The notes beneath the pieces are model-generated. The model was not told the DNA's origin. It ran no database searches and was given only the letters and a program-made list of their open reading frames with translations. A stretch of 34,997 bases of DNA from Candidatus Dormiibacter spiritus (GTDB lineage: Bacteria; Chloroflexota; Dormibacteria; Dormibacterales; Dormibacteraceae): the NCBI GenBank assembly GCA_003244185.1, contig QHBT01000025.1, positions 1 through 34,997 on the forward strand, in the 5' to 3' direction. The position numbers were made by a program, and so were the translations under genes. Numbering within the stretch: the stretch's first letter is position 1; every line of letters begins with the position of its first letter. This document shows positions 1 through 8,616 of the stretch, piece by piece.

Positions 1-75
1 GGCATGTGCCGCATCTGTTTTCGAACGCTTGCCGCCGAGGGCAGGATCCCCGGCGTGATGAAGTCGAGTTGGTGA
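1..75 (+). CDS. rpsN: 30S ribosomal protein S14 type Z, C-terminal end (partial)
   Basis: Only the last 24 codons are in the window, read in frame from base 1 and ending in TGA at 73-75. The peptide contains [17 protein letters not shown] and ends in KSSW, the typical end of the short zinc-binding S14 (type Z). The CRIC pair is the second zinc-ligand pair; the first lies outside the window. S14 binds 16S rRNA in the head of the small subunit. The stop overlaps the rpsH start as TGATG, as expected in a spc operon. Confidence 0.9.
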   Translation, partial: GMCRICFRTLAAEGRIPGVMKSSW

Positions 76-497
76 TGGCAAGAGCGGGAACCGGTGTCGT
101 CTCCGACCCGATCGCAGACATGCTGACTCGCATCCGGAACGCCAATACGGCTCGTCACGGGGAGGTGCGGGTCCCGGCTTCGCGCCTGAAGCTCGAGGTG
201 GCCCGGGTCCTGAAGGACGAGGGCTACATCGGCGGCTACACGGTTGACAAGGAGCCGGAGTGGGTGGGCGAGACGCTCACCATAAGCTTCAAGGCTCGGC
301 CCGACCGCAAGCGCGTGATCTCAGGCGTGAAGCGGATCAGCCGGCCCGGTCTTCGCGTCTACGCCCGGAAGACGGAGATCCCGCGTGTCCTGGGTGGGCT
401 GGGAGTGGCCATCCTCTCCACCAGCCAGGGCGTGATGAGCGGGCGCCAGGCCCTTCGCGCCGGTCTCGGCGGCGAAGTGCTGGCGTATGTCTGGTAG
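75..497 (+). CDS. rpsH: 30S ribosomal protein S8
   Basis: S8 binds the central domain of 16S rRNA and in many bacteria also represses its own operon. The 140-residue product begins [20 protein letters not shown], the classic S8 N-terminus, and ends GGEVLAYVW. An upstream in-frame ATG at 6 would give a longer protein, but that stretch is the rpsN end in another frame. ATG 75, overlapping the rpsN stop, gives the family length and is the start. Its position between rpsN and rplF is the normal spc order. Confidence 0.97.
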   Translation: MARAGTGVVSDPIADMLTRIRNANTARHGEVRVPASRLKLEVARVLKDEGYIGGYTVDKEPEWVGETLTISFKARPDRKRVISGVKRISRPGLRVYARKTEIPRVLGGLGVAILSTSQGVMSGRQALRAGLGGEVLAYVW

Positions 498-513
498 GAA
501 CTGCTAAAGAGAT

Positions 514-1059
514 ATGTCCAGGATTGGAAAACTTCCCATCCCGCTGCCGAGTGGCGTCGACTTCACGGTGGAGCGGAATCACGTGACCGCCAAGGGCCCC
601 AAGGGCACGCTGGCGCGTGCGCTGCCGGCGCAGATCAGCGTCAAGGTCGCAGACGGCAGCATCGTCTGCGAGCGGCCGACCGACGGTCGCGAGCATCGAT
701 CGCTGCACGGGCTGACGAGAACGCTTGTGGCAAACATGGTGACTGGTGTTTCAACCGGTTTCCGCAAGGATCTGGAGTTGGTGGGCGTCGGCTATCGAGC
801 CGCCAAGCAGGGCAATGAACTGGTGCTGAACCTCGGGTTTTCCCACCCTGTCCGGATCACGCCGCCGGAGGGCGTCGACATCCAGGTGACCGACCCCACG
901 CATTTCGCGGTGCTCGGGGCGAACAAGGAGGACGTCGGGCAGCTGGCGGCCAAGCTGCGCAAGCTGCGTCCGCCGGAGCCGTACAAGGGCAAGGGCATGA
1001 TGTACAGGGGCGAGGTGGTCCGCCGCAAGGCCGGCAAGGCCGGCAAGGGGGCCAAGTAG
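514..1059 (+). CDS. rplF: 50S ribosomal protein L6
   Basis: L6 sits near the factor-binding site of the large subunit. The 181-residue product begins [15 protein letters not shown] and carries the C-terminal L6 signature [20 protein letters not shown], where the protein touches 23S rRNA. Length is normal for the family. The AAAGAGAT stretch before ATG 514 gives a modest ribosome-binding site. The TAG stop (1057-1059) shares one base with the GTG start of rplR, which suggests coupled translation. Confidence 0.97.
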   Translation: MSRIGKLPIPLPSGVDFTVERNHVTAKGPKGTLARALPAQISVKVADGSIVCERPTDGREHRSLHGLTRTLVANMVTGVSTGFRKDLELVGVGYRAAKQGNELVLNLGFSHPVRITPPEGVDIQVTDPTHFAVLGANKEDVGQLAAKLRKLRPPEPYKGKGMMYRGEVVRRKAGKAGKGAK

Positions 1060-1412
1060 TGCTGAAGCAGTTCGACCGCAAGCAGGCTCGCCAGAAAAGG
1101 CACAGGCGGGTCAGAGTGAGGGTCCGGGGCACGTCCGAGCGGCCGAGGCTCACCGTCTTCCGCAGCCTGAATCACGTCTACGTACAGCTCATAGACGATG
1201 TCCAGGGCCGCACCGTCGCCGCCGCCTCGACGCTGCAGCTGAAGACGGGCAAGAGCGACCTCGGAGCCGCGCAGGCGGTGGGTAGGGCAATCGCTGAGCG
1301 GGCCAAGGACGCCGGTGTGGCGGCTGCCGTGTTCGATCGCAGCGGCTTCCTTTACCACGGCAGGGTCAAGGCTCTCGCTGACGCCGCTCGTGAAGCGGGC
1401 CTGGAGTTCTAG
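1059..1412 (+). CDS. rplR: 50S ribosomal protein L18
   Basis: L18 binds 5S rRNA. The 117-residue product has the basic N-terminus, the core [20 protein letters not shown] and the standard ending REAGLEF. It starts at GTG 1059, overlapping the rplF stop. The stop TAG (1410-1412) lies inside the left 17-bp arm of an inverted-repeat insert (1407-1608). The normal C-terminus is intact, so the insert landed at the very end of the gene without harming it. Confidence 0.97.
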   Translation: MLKQFDRKQARQKRHRRVRVRVRGTSERPRLTVFRSLNHVYVQLIDDVQGRTVAAASTLQLKTGKSDLGAAQAVGRAIAERAKDAGVAAAVFDRSGFLYHGRVKALADAAREAGLEF

Positions 1413-1608
1413 TGTCCTCGAACCGAAGCTTCTTGCATCTTCGCGGGCTAGGCGACCGGGCGCCTGCGGCGCTGAAGCCTGCGTCGAGGGGCCCGGCGCT
1501 GCGTCGTCACGCATCCCCCGGATGCGCTCCTCCCTACGCCACCCTTTCCTTGACTCCGGCCGCCGATCCCGCGAATCTGCCGCGAATCTCAGTTCGAGGA
1601 CACTAGAA
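1407..1608. repeat. MITE-like insert with 17-bp perfect inverted ends
   Basis: TTCTAGTGTCCTCGAAC at 1407-1423 is exactly the reverse complement of 1592-1608. Subterminal arms also pair imperfectly: 1435-1447 matches the complement of about 1568-1580 at 11 of 13 positions. A small hairpin (CGCATCC, 3-nt loop, GGATGCG) lies inside. A CTAG sits in each outer arm, compatible with insertion at CTAG as known for some IS630 and IS5 relatives. No transposase is encoded. The right arm supplies the GAGGA that acts as the rpsE ribosome-binding site. It replaces the usual very short rplR-rpsE junction. Mobility is inferred. Confidence 0.75.
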
Positions 1609-2193
1609 ATGGCAATACGTTCCAATTACGGCGAGCGCTCTGAGTTCAGCGAGCGCTTGGTCAGCCTGAACCGCGTGGCGAAGGTCGTGAGGGGCGGGCG
1701 AAGGTTCTCCTTTGCCGCCCTGATAGTGGTGGGCGATCAGAACGGCCGCGTCGGCGCCGGGCTGGGCAAAGCGCGCGAGGTGCCCGAAGCCATCCGCAAA
1801 GGCGTCGAGATCGCCAAGCGGAACATGATCACAGTCCCGATGGTCGGAACCACCATCCCGCATGAGGTCCGACACAAGTGGGGCGCGGCCAAGGTCATGC
1901 TGAAGCCGGCGGCGCCAGGGACCGGCGTGATCTCTGGTGGGGCCATGCGGGCTGTGATCGAGCTGTCAGGCATCAAAGACATCCTCACCAAATCGCTGGG
2001 GACCAACAATCCGATCAACACTGTCCGCGCCACCATGTCGGCACTCCAGACTCTCCGCACAGCCCAGGAGATCGCGGAGCTGCGCGGCAAGGAGGTCGAG
2101 GACATCGTCGGCGCGAAGCTGGCGACCGCCTACCGGCATGCCGCCAGCAGCGGTACGATTCCCGCCGGTGCGGGCCGGGGAGAGAGGAGCTGA
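1609..2193 (+). CDS. rpsE: 30S ribosomal protein S5
   Basis: S5 shapes the mRNA entry channel and affects decoding accuracy. The 194-residue product from ATG 1609 begins [20 protein letters not shown] and contains the S5 signature [20 protein letters not shown] followed by [15 protein letters not shown]. The reading frame stays open upstream through the insert, but that part has no S5 homology. The start ATG has GAGGA about 9 nt upstream, within the right inverted arm of the insert, so a hairpin of the arms could in principle mask it. The stop overlaps rpmD (TGATG). Confidence 0.96.
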   Translation: MAIRSNYGERSEFSERLVSLNRVAKVVRGGRRFSFAALIVVGDQNGRVGAGLGKAREVPEAIRKGVEIAKRNMITVPMVGTTIPHEVRHKWGAAKVMLKPAAPGTGVISGGAMRAVIELSGIKDILTKSLGTNNPINTVRATMSALQTLRTAQEIAELRGKEVEDIVGAKLATAYRHAASSGTIPAGAGRGERS

Positions 2194-2462
2194 TGGAGGA
2201 GCCAGCGGCCCCCACGCTCAGAGCGACGTGGAAGAAGAGCGCCATCGGCTACTCAGCTGACAAGCGGGCGACCATTACATCGCTTGGCTTTCGCCGTCTC
2301 AATGAGACTCGCGAGCTGCCTGACACCGAGCCGGTGCGAGGAATGCTGCGCAAGGTAAGCTTCTTGGTCGCCGTCGAGGGGGAGCCGTGGGAGCCGCCGA
2401 AACGCGCGCGTTTCAAGATGCCCCGAACCCGCTCGAACAAGAAACACTCGCGAGGACACTGA
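2193..2462 (+). CDS. rpmD: 50S ribosomal protein L30 with C-terminal extension
   Basis: The 89-residue product holds an L30 core at about residues 9-63 ([48 protein letters not shown]). Bacterial L30 is normally about 60 residues, so about 26 residues are extra. The tail ([22 protein letters not shown]) is strongly basic and could touch rRNA; that is inference. Start ATG 2193 overlaps the rpsE stop. The open frame extends upstream inside rpsE but has no L30 match there. Confidence 0.9.
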   Translation: MEEPAAPTLRATWKKSAIGYSADKRATITSLGFRRLNETRELPDTEPVRGMLRKVSFLVAVEGEPWEPPKRARFKMPRTRSNKKHSRGH

Positions 2463-2463
2463 G

Positions 2464-2946
2464 ATGCACCTTCACGAACTGCGATCGCCAGACGGCTCGC
2501 GCCACAGACCCAAGCGAGTGGGCCGCGGTACGGGCTCGGGCAAGGGCAAGACCTCCGGTCGCGGCCAGAAGGGTCAGAATGCCCGCAGCCAGGGTTTCCG
2601 GCTGGGCTTCGAGGGCGGCCAGATGCCGCTCAGCCAGCGGCTGCCGAAGCTCGGCGGGTTCAAGAACCGCTCGCGCGTGGAGTTCGCCCCCGTCAACCTG
2701 ACCAAGCTGAACCGCTTCGAGGACGGCGCGACACTCACGCCTGAGGCCTTCTACGGCACAGGGCTCGTGGCTCAGGGCCAGCCGATCAAGCTGCTTGGCA
2801 CTGGCACCCTGCGGCGCAAGCTGACGGTGAGCGCTCACGCGGCCAGCGAGAGCGCGCGCTCGGCGATCGAAGCCAAGGGTGGCAAGGTGACAGTGCTTTC
2901 AGCCCAGCCGGCCGCCCAAGATCAGGCGCCCAGCACAGACGACTAG
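2464..2946 (+). CDS. rplO: 50S ribosomal protein L15
   Basis: L15 is an early-assembly protein of the large subunit. The 160-residue product has the Gly/Arg/Lys-rich N-terminal extension [20 protein letters not shown] that threads through 23S rRNA, then the globular domain ([20 protein letters not shown]). The last ~15 residues are acidic and Gln/Ala-rich and look lineage-specific. ATG 2464 lies one base after the rpmD stop, with GAGGA in the rpmD end as ribosome-binding site. Confidence 0.96.
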   Translation: MHLHELRSPDGSRHRPKRVGRGTGSGKGKTSGRGQKGQNARSQGFRLGFEGGQMPLSQRLPKLGGFKNRSRVEFAPVNLTKLNRFEDGATLTPEAFYGTGLVAQGQPIKLLGTGTLRRKLTVSAHAASESARSAIEAKGGKVTVLSAQPAAQDQAPSTDD

Positions 2947-2959
2947 GTAGGCCGCCCAA

Positions 2960-4294
2960 GTGAACCTGCTGGCGGCGATCTTCAACGCCCTGAGGCTGCC
3001 GGAGCTCCGGAACAAGCTCCTGTTTACTGCGGGGCTCCTGGTCGTCTACCGGCTGTTCTCCAACGTCACCATTCCCGGAGCCAGCCCTTCGGCGCTGCAG
3101 AGCCTCTTCAACAGCCAACCGCTCCTCGGCCTGCTCGACCTCTTCTCAGGCGGCGGCCTCTCCACCTTCAGTGTGGTGGCGCTGGGCCTGAACCCGTTCA
3201 TCAATGCCAGCATCATCATGCAGCTGATGACTGTGGTCTCCGTCCGCCTGGACGAGATCTCGAAGGAGGGGGAGCTCGGTCGCCGCCGCTTCACCCGCTG
3301 GGTTCGCTACCTGACAGTCCCTCTGGCCTTCGGCCAGTCCTACGGCTTCACGGTTCTGTTCCAGAACGCCACGCCGCCGATCCTGCCGACGAACATGGAC
3401 TGGTTTCAGCGTCTGACCATCATGCTGACGCTGACCGCCGGCACCGTGCTGGCCATGTGGATCGGCGAGCTGATCACCGAGTACGGGATCGGCAACGGCG
3501 TTTCGCTGGTCATCTTTGCCGGCATCGTCGCCCGCGCCCCTCGGACGCTGGGTTCCTCAGTGGTCGGTCACTCCACGGGTGGCGGCCTGGCCGATCTGGT
3601 GCCCTTTGTCCTGTTGGGCGTCATCGCTGTGATTGCCATCGCCTTCGTGATCGAGGTGCAGCAGGCCCAGCGCAAGATTCCCATCCAGTCAGCTCAACGC
3701 CTGACGGGAGGCCGGACGGTGCAGGGACGGCAGAGCTTCCTGCCGCTGCGGGTCAACACCGCAGGCGTCATCCCGATCATCTTCGCACTCTCGATCATGA
3801 CCTTCCCGACCATCCTGGCCGGCTACTTCGCCGGCGCACCGACAGGGACCTGGTACCGCAACCTGGCGGACTGGGTGCGAGGCAACTTCGTGCCCTACGG
3901 CCCCAACCTCAGCTCGACCATCGCCTACAACGCTGCGTACTTTCTTTTTATCTTCGGCTTCACCTACTTCTACACGTTCGTTCAGTTCAAGCCGGATGAC
4001 GTGGCGGACAACTTGCGCCGCTACTCGACCTTCATTCCGGGCATCCGGCCCGGCCGCCCTACCGCCGAGTACCTGACGCACGTGATGAACCGGATCACTC
4101 TGGCCGGGGCTATCTTCTTGGGCCTGATCACCGTCGTGCTGCCCATAGTGGCGGCGCGGGTTTCGAATATTCCCCCCACGCAGATGTACCTCGGCGGCAC
4201 AGCGCTGCTGATCGTGGTTGGCGTGGCGCTCGATACGATGAAGCAGCTCGAGACGCAGCTCGTCATGCGTCAGTATCGCGGCTTCATTCGATGA
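2960..4294 (+). CDS. secY: Preprotein translocase subunit SecY
   Basis: SecY is the channel of the Sec translocon in the cytoplasmic membrane. The 444-residue product has the usual hydrophobic pattern of about ten membrane segments and family landmarks: LGLNPFINASIIMQLM, the basic loop RKIPIQSAQR, and the C-terminal FIPGIRPGRPTAEYL. GTG 2960 lies 13 bases after the rplO stop with AGGTAGG upstream. Its 3' end overlaps adk by 4 nt (ATGA), the standard secY-adk arrangement. Confidence 0.97.
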   Translation: MNLLAAIFNALRLPELRNKLLFTAGLLVVYRLFSNVTIPGASPSALQSLFNSQPLLGLLDLFSGGGLSTFSVVALGLNPFINASIIMQLMTVVSVRLDEISKEGELGRRRFTRWVRYLTVPLAFGQSYGFTVLFQNATPPILPTNMDWFQRLTIMLTLTAGTVLAMWIGELITEYGIGNGVSLVIFAGIVARAPRTLGSSVVGHSTGGGLADLVPFVLLGVIAVIAIAFVIEVQQAQRKIPIQSAQRLTGGRTVQGRQSFLPLRVNTAGVIPIIFALSIMTFPTILAGYFAGAPTGTWYRNLADWVRGNFVPYGPNLSSTIAYNAAYFLFIFGFTYFYTFVQFKPDDVADNLRRYSTFIPGIRPGRPTAEYLTHVMNRITLAGAIFLGLITVVLPIVAARVSNIPPTQMYLGGTALLIVVGVALDTMKQLETQLVMRQYRGFIR

Positions 4295-4977
4295 GCGCCC
4301 AATCGAACGGCAGGGCGCCGCTGACCGTGGCGCTCTTTGGGCCGCCCGGCAGTGGCAAGGGCACCCAGGCAGCGTTTCTGGTCGAACAGCTGAAGATCGC
4401 CCAAGTTTCGACAGGTGAACTGTTCAGGCAGGAGGTCCGTCGGGGCACGAGCCTGGGTCGAGAAGCGAAGGAATACATCGATCGCGGCGAGCTGGTGCCT
4501 GACGAGGTCACGCTGGCGATGTTTAGAGAGCGCCTGGCCAAATCGGACTGCGCGGCCGGGGTCCTGCTCGACGGCTTTCCCCGCACCGCCGCTCAGGCTG
4601 AGGCCCTGGGCGCCTTCCTGCACCGTTTGGGCCGCCAGATGGACCGCGTCATCTACATCAAGGTGCCGCAGGATGTGCTGGTCAGCCGTCTCTCGGGTAG
4701 GTTGACCTGCCCCGAGTGCGGCACCACCTATCATCCCGACCTGGCTCCGCCCCGCCGGGCAGGTCTGTGCGACCGCGACGGGGGCCGGCTCTTCCAGCGC
4801 GACGACGATGCGCCCGAGACGGCGCTGCGCCGCATCAACGTCTACAGGGAGCAGACAGCATCGGTGGTGGACTACTACCGGAACCTCGGGCTGGTCGCGG
4901 AGGTGGATGGGCTGGGACCCATCGAAGATGTGCGGCGGCGCACGCTCGCCACAGTGAGCCAGAGCACAGTCGGATGA
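4291..4977 (+). CDS. adk: Adenylate kinase, zinc-type LID
   Basis: Adk interconverts ATP + AMP and 2 ADP. The P-loop GPPGSGKGTQ is at residues 17-26 and DGFPRT at 94-99. The LID is the long form with a zinc site: C140, C143, C160 and D163 (CPEC...CDRD), the Cys-Cys-Cys-Asp variant found in many Gram-positive enzymes. Length 228 is normal for the long form. ATG 4291 overlaps the secY stop and the stop overlaps the map start, so secY, adk and map are likely translated in series. Confidence 0.97.
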   Translation: MSAQSNGRAPLTVALFGPPGSGKGTQAAFLVEQLKIAQVSTGELFRQEVRRGTSLGREAKEYIDRGELVPDEVTLAMFRERLAKSDCAAGVLLDGFPRTAAQAEALGAFLHRLGRQMDRVIYIKVPQDVLVSRLSGRLTCPECGTTYHPDLAPPRRAGLCDRDGGRLFQRDDDAPETALRRINVYREQTASVVDYYRNLGLVAEVDGLGPIEDVRRRTLATVSQSTVG

Positions 4978-5750
4978 TCAACTACAAGACCCAGCATGAG
5001 CTGAGCCTGATGCGCCAGGCGGGCCTGGCGCTGGCCGCGGTGGTCGAGGAGTTGAAGGCGGCAGTGCAGCCGGGCGTCAGGACTCGAGAGATCGACAAGC
5101 TGGCCCAGTCGCGGATCCAGGCGGCGGGAGCCCGACCCGGCTTCCTCGGCTATCAGGGCTATCCGAACTCGATCTGCATCTCGATCAACGATGAGGCGGT
5201 ACACGGCATCCCGGGACCGCGCAAGGTGGCGGCGGGCGACATAGTCAGTTTGGATCTGGGGCTCGTGCTGGATGGATTCTGGGCCGACATGGGCTGCACT
5301 GTTCCCGCCGGCCAGGCCTCGGCCGAGGCGCAGAGGCTGATTCGGGTCACTGATGAGTGCCTCCAGGTCGCGCTCCAGCACGCCCAGCCCGGCGGGCACC
5401 TGGGCGACATCTCCGCAGCCGTTCAGAGGCACGCCGAGCAGAACGGTTTCTCTGTGATCAGGCAGTTCGTCGGTCACGGGATTGGCCGCCAGATGCACGA
5501 GGCGCCCCAGGTGCCCAATTTCGGCCGGCCCGGCTCAGGACCTGAGCTGAAGCCTGGCATGACGCTGGCGATCGAGCCGATGGTCAACCAGGGTGCCCCG
5601 GAGGTCTACATCAAGCCTGATGGCTGGACTGTCTGCACCAGCGACGGGCTGCTCTCCTCCTACGTGGAGCACACAGTCGCGATCACCGCCCAGGGCCCGC
5701 AGGTGCTCACGGCTCTGGACGCCACCAGCTCGGGCCGGATCGCCGTCTGA
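4974..5750 (+). CDS. map: Methionine aminopeptidase, type I
   Basis: Map removes the initiator Met from nascent proteins. The 258-residue product has all five metal ligands of the pita-bread fold: D94 (SLDLG), D105 (ADMG), H168 (GHGIG), E201 (IEPM) and E232 (VEHT), with catalytic H77 (EAVHGIP) and H175. There is no N-terminal zinc-finger extension. ATG 4974 overlaps the adk stop (ATGA). An open frame runs upstream in another frame of adk but is not homologous to Map. Confidence 0.96.
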   Translation: MINYKTQHELSLMRQAGLALAAVVEELKAAVQPGVRTREIDKLAQSRIQAAGARPGFLGYQGYPNSICISINDEAVHGIPGPRKVAAGDIVSLDLGLVLDGFWADMGCTVPAGQASAEAQRLIRVTDECLQVALQHAQPGGHLGDISAAVQRHAEQNGFSVIRQFVGHGIGRQMHEAPQVPNFGRPGSGPELKPGMTLAIEPMVNQGAPEVYIKPDGWTVCTSDGLLSSYVEHTVAITAQGPQVLTALDATSSGRIAV

Positions 5751-5779
5751 CCCACCCACAGGTGGCGATGGCTATGCGG

Positions 5780-5785
5780 TACACT
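5780..5785 (+). promoter_or_regulatory. Possible -10 box of a leaderless infA promoter
   Basis: TACACT lies 8 bases before the infA GTG, in the 43-bp gap after map, the longest gap between map and rpsK. A start 7-8 bases downstream of this box would put the GTG at or next to the mRNA 5' end. No clear -35 box is visible, and infA lacks a good ribosome-binding site. The same layout precedes the sigma-factor gene and thiE. Confidence 0.35.
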
Positions 5786-5793
5786 AATCGTTC

Positions 5794-6009
5794 GTGCCCC
5801 AGGCCCGTGAGGTCGTCGCGGGCCGCGTGCTGGAGCCACTCCCCAACGGAATGTTTCGGGTCGAGCTCGAGAACGGGGTCAAGGTCCTGGCTCACGTTGC
5901 CGACCGCCCTGGGACTCACTTTATCCGCCTCCTGGCGGGGGAGCGAGTGATTGTGGAGCTAGCGGAGAGTGACAGGTCGCGAGGAAGAATCCGGGAAATC
6001 AAGAGATGA
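5794..6009 (+). CDS. infA: Translation initiation factor IF-1
   Basis: IF-1 occupies the ribosomal A site during initiation. The 71-residue OB-fold product has the family core [36 protein letters not shown] and the ending [11 protein letters not shown]. Its length equals the usual 71-72. GTG 5794 is the only sensible start. The stop overlaps the rpmJ ATG (ATGA), giving the conserved infA-rpmJ-rpsM-rpsK order. A -10-like TACACT just upstream suggests an internal, possibly leaderless, promoter. Confidence 0.96.
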   Translation: MPQAREVVAGRVLEPLPNGMFRVELENGVKVLAHVADRPGTHFIRLLAGERVIVELAESDRSRGRIREIKR

Positions 6010-6119
6010 AGGTCAGACCGTCGGTGAAGAAGATGTGCCCCAAGTGCAAGGTGATCAAGCGCGAGGGTGTCATCCGCGTGCTCTGCGTTAACCCGAAGCA
6101 CAAGCAGAGGCAGGGCTGA
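6006..6119 (+). CDS. rpmJ: 50S ribosomal protein L36, zinc form
   Basis: A 37-residue protein beginning [15 protein letters not shown] and ending KHKQRQG, the standard length for L36. The zinc ligands C11, C14, C27 and H32 are all present, so this is the zinc-binding form rather than the zinc-independent paralogue induced under zinc starvation. It lies between infA (4-nt overlap) and rpsM. Confidence 0.96.
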   Translation: MKVRPSVKKMCPKCKVIKREGVIRVLCVNPKHKQRQG

Positions 6120-6123
6120 GAAA

Positions 6124-6516
6124 TTGGCTCGTCTGGCAGGGGTCGACATTCCCAACGACAAGCGGGTGGTCATCTCACTCACGTACATCCACGGCATCGG
6201 CCGAACCACTTCCGAGCGGCTGCTCCGGCTGGCCAACGTGAATGTGAACACGCGCGTCAAGGAGCTCAGCGATGAGGAGCTGGGGCGCATGCGGCAGGTG
6301 ATCGATCGCCTGGCTCAGGACAAAGAGGTCCTGATCGAGGGCGATCTGCGCCGAGAAGTGGCAATGAACATCAAGCGGTTGAGCGAGATAGGTTCCTACC
6401 GAGGCGCTCGTCACCGCCGTGGCCTGCCGGTCCGCGGCCAGCGCACCCGCACCAACGCTCGCGCGCGGCGCGGCCCGAAGCGTGCGGTCGCCGGCAGGAA
6501 GAAGAAAGGCAAGTAA
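6124..6516 (+). CDS. rpsM: 30S ribosomal protein S13
   Basis: S13 sits in the small-subunit head and forms bridges to the large subunit. The 130-residue product reads (M)[18 protein letters not shown] at the N-terminus, carries [10 protein letters not shown] (helix-hairpin-helix) and ends with the basic tail [21 protein letters not shown] that reaches the P site. The start is TTG 6124; the frame is open upstream within rpmJ, but the homology begins here. The ribosome-binding site is weak. Confidence 0.95.
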   Translation: MARLAGVDIPNDKRVVISLTYIHGIGRTTSERLLRLANVNVNTRVKELSDEELGRMRQVIDRLAQDKEVLIEGDLRREVAMNIKRLSEIGSYRGARHRRGLPVRGQRTRTNARARRGPKRAVAGRKKKGK

Positions 6517-6534
6517 GAGGGGGTCCATAAGAGC

Positions 6535-6933
6535 TTGGCCAAGCAGAAGAAGAAAGGAGTGCGCACTCGCCGCCGGGAAAAGAAGAACGTGGCGATCGGT
6601 CAGGCGCACGTCCAGAGCACTTTCAACAACACGATAGTGACCATCACTGACGTGCAGGGGAACGTGCTTGCCTGCGGTTCGGCTGGCGCTCAAGGCTTCA
6701 AGGGCAGCCGCAAGTCGACTCCGTACGCCGCTCAGATGACAGCTGAGGCGACAGCCAAGCGAGCGATGGATCACGGCATGCGCACAGTGGAGGTGTTCGT
6801 GCGCGGGCCAGGCTCAGGGCGCGAGGCGGCGATTCGCTCGCTCCAGGGCGCCGGGCTGGAGGTCAGCGCCATCACCGACGTGACGCCCATCCCTCACAAC
6901 GGCTGCCGCCCACCCAAGAGGCGGCGGGTATGA
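6535..6933 (+). CDS. rpsK: 30S ribosomal protein S11
   Basis: S11 lies on the platform of the small subunit. The 132-residue product has a basic N-terminal tail and the S11 core: [57 protein letters not shown], and the C-terminal [15 protein letters not shown]. It starts at TTG 6535, 18 bases after rpsM. The alpha-operon order rpsM-rpsK-rpsD-rpoA-rplQ continues downstream. Confidence 0.96.
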   Translation: MAKQKKKGVRTRRREKKNVAIGQAHVQSTFNNTIVTITDVQGNVLACGSAGAQGFKGSRKSTPYAAQMTAEATAKRAMDHGMRTVEVFVRGPGSGREAAIRSLQGAGLEVSAITDVTPIPHNGCRPPKRRRV

Positions 6934-6980
6934 GCAATCTGCTCAATCTGGATTCGTCGTTTTGGAGGCAAGGCTGACCG

Positions 6981-7604
6981 ATGGCTAACTACCACGGGCC
7001 GGTCTGCCGGTTCTGCCGGCGGGAAGGCGCCAAGCTCTACCTCAAAGGCGAGCGGTGCTATACGCCCAAGTGCGCCATCGAGCGCCGAGCTGTGCCGCCC
7101 GGTCAGCATGGCATGGCGCGGCGTCGGAAGGTCTCCGACTATGGCGTCCAGCTGCGAGCCAAGCAGAAGGCGCGGCGCACCTACGGCCTGCTCGAGCGGC
7201 AGTTCCGGAGCTACTTCGAGCTGGCGGAGCGCCAGCCGGGCGTCACCGGCCTGAACTTGCTCCGGCATCTCGAGCTGCGGCTGGACAACGTCGTCTACCG
7301 GCTGGGCCTGGGCGCCTCCCGCAAGCAGGCGCGGCAGCTTGTCTCCCACAGGCATTTCGAGGTCAACGGCCGCACTGTCAACGTTCCGGCCTACCAGCTG
7401 AAGCCAGGCGACGTGCTCAAGGTGCGCGCCGCGGACAGCGCTGTGATAGCCGTCGCGCGCGACGCTTCCCAAGCTCGCACAGTGCCCTCCTGGCTCGCTT
7501 TCAACGAATCCGATCAGTCCGGCAAGCTGCTCAGCCTGCCGGAGCGCGAAGAGATGGAGAGTGGCGTCGAGGAACAACTGATTGTTGAGTTCTACTCACG
7601 CTAG
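6981..7604 (+). CDS. rpsD: 30S ribosomal protein S4, zinc-binding form
   Basis: S4 is a primary 16S rRNA binder and in many bacteria the feedback repressor of the alpha operon. The 207-residue product has an N-terminal zinc knot (C9, C12, C26, C31), then the S4 core and the S4 RNA-binding domain (LRLDNVVYRLGLGASRKQAR, VSHRHFEVNGRTVNVPAYQL). ATG 6981 is preceded by TTGGAGGCAA, a strong ribosome-binding site after a 47-bp gap. Confidence 0.97.
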   Translation: MANYHGPVCRFCRREGAKLYLKGERCYTPKCAIERRAVPPGQHGMARRRKVSDYGVQLRAKQKARRTYGLLERQFRSYFELAERQPGVTGLNLLRHLELRLDNVVYRLGLGASRKQARQLVSHRHFEVNGRTVNVPAYQLKPGDVLKVRAADSAVIAVARDASQARTVPSWLAFNESDQSGKLLSLPEREEMESGVEEQLIVEFYSR

Positions 7605-7643
7605 TGGACCGCCCACTGGTTCTGTCTCTTAGAGGAGTTTTCT

Positions 7644-8609
7644 TTGGCGATTGACACGCAGATGATGGTGACGCCCCAGGTTCATAAGCTGGAGGGCGAC
7701 GACCGCTACGGTAAGTTCGAGATCGAGCCGCTCGAGCCCGGCTTCGGTACGACGCTGGGCAACACGCTGCGCCGCGTCCTCCTGAGCTCGCTTTGGGGCG
7801 CCGCGGTGACGTCAATTCAGATCGACGGCATCGCTCATGAGTTCACCTCCGTCCCTCACGTGAAAGAGGACGTGACCGAGCTGATCCTGAATTTGAAGCA
7901 GCTCTGCCTCAAGAGCTACACCGAGGACCCTGTGAGCATCCGGCTCGACGCGACCGGCCCGGCGGAAGTGCACGCTTCGGACATCGAGCCGAACGCGGAT
8001 GTCGAGGTGGTGAACCCCGATCTGTACCTGGCAACTGTGGCCGAGAAGGGCCGGCTCCGGATCGAGCTCACGGTGGAGCGGGGAAAGGGCTATGTGCCCG
8101 CCGACCGCAACAAGCACGAGGCCCAGCCGATCGGCGTGATCCCGATCGACGCCATTTTCTCGCCGGTCACCAAGGCCAACTTCGTGGTCGAGAAGACGCG
8201 GGTAGGCCAGTCCACCGACTACGACAGGCTCAACCTGGAGGTCTGGACGGATGGCACGCTCAGCCCGGAGGAGGCGGTGAGCAGCGCCGCTTCTCTCTTC
8301 ACCCGACACCTCGAGCTCTTCACCCAGTTCGGCGAGAACATCCAGCTCGCAGCCCCCACCGGCCAGGCGGCCGAGTCTGGGCGCAACCGGTTGGACCAGA
8401 TAGCCATCGAGGATCTCGACCTCTCGGTGCGCGCCTACAACTGCTTGCGTGCTAACGACATCAATACGGTTGGCCAGCTGCTCAGCCGAAAAGAGGAGGA
8501 GCTTCTCAGCCTGCGCAACTTCGGTAAGAAGTCGCTCGATGAGATCCGGGAAAGGCTCGTGGAGAAAGGCTTCGTCGAGCCAGATCAGATGGACACCATC
8601 TTCAGCTAG
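7644..8609 (+). CDS. rpoA: RNA polymerase alpha subunit
   Basis: RpoA dimerises to nucleate RNA polymerase, and its C-terminal domain contacts UP elements and activators. The 321-residue product has the N-terminal dimerisation region (FGTTLGNTLRRVLLSSLWGA) and, after a linker at about 240-255, the helix-hairpin-helix C-terminal domain (LSVRAYNCLRANDINTVGQL, LRNFGKKSLDEIRERL). The start is TTG 7644 with GAGGAG 7-12 bases upstream. Length is normal. Confidence 0.97.
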   Translation: MAIDTQMMVTPQVHKLEGDDRYGKFEIEPLEPGFGTTLGNTLRRVLLSSLWGAAVTSIQIDGIAHEFTSVPHVKEDVTELILNLKQLCLKSYTEDPVSIRLDATGPAEVHASDIEPNADVEVVNPDLYLATVAEKGRLRIELTVERGKGYVPADRNKHEAQPIGVIPIDAIFSPVTKANFVVEKTRVGQSTDYDRLNLEVWTDGTLSPEEAVSSAASLFTRHLELFTQFGENIQLAAPTGQAAESGRNRLDQIAIEDLDLSVRAYNCLRANDINTVGQLLSRKEEELLSLRNFGKKSLDEIRERLVEKGFVEPDQMDTIFS

Positions 8610-8616
8610 CACGACC

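Noticed and set aside
1412..1606. 64-codon plus-strand frame inside the rplR-rpsE insert
   Set aside because: It begins in the inverted arm, has no recognisable domain and is better explained as an open frame in GC-rich non-coding DNA.
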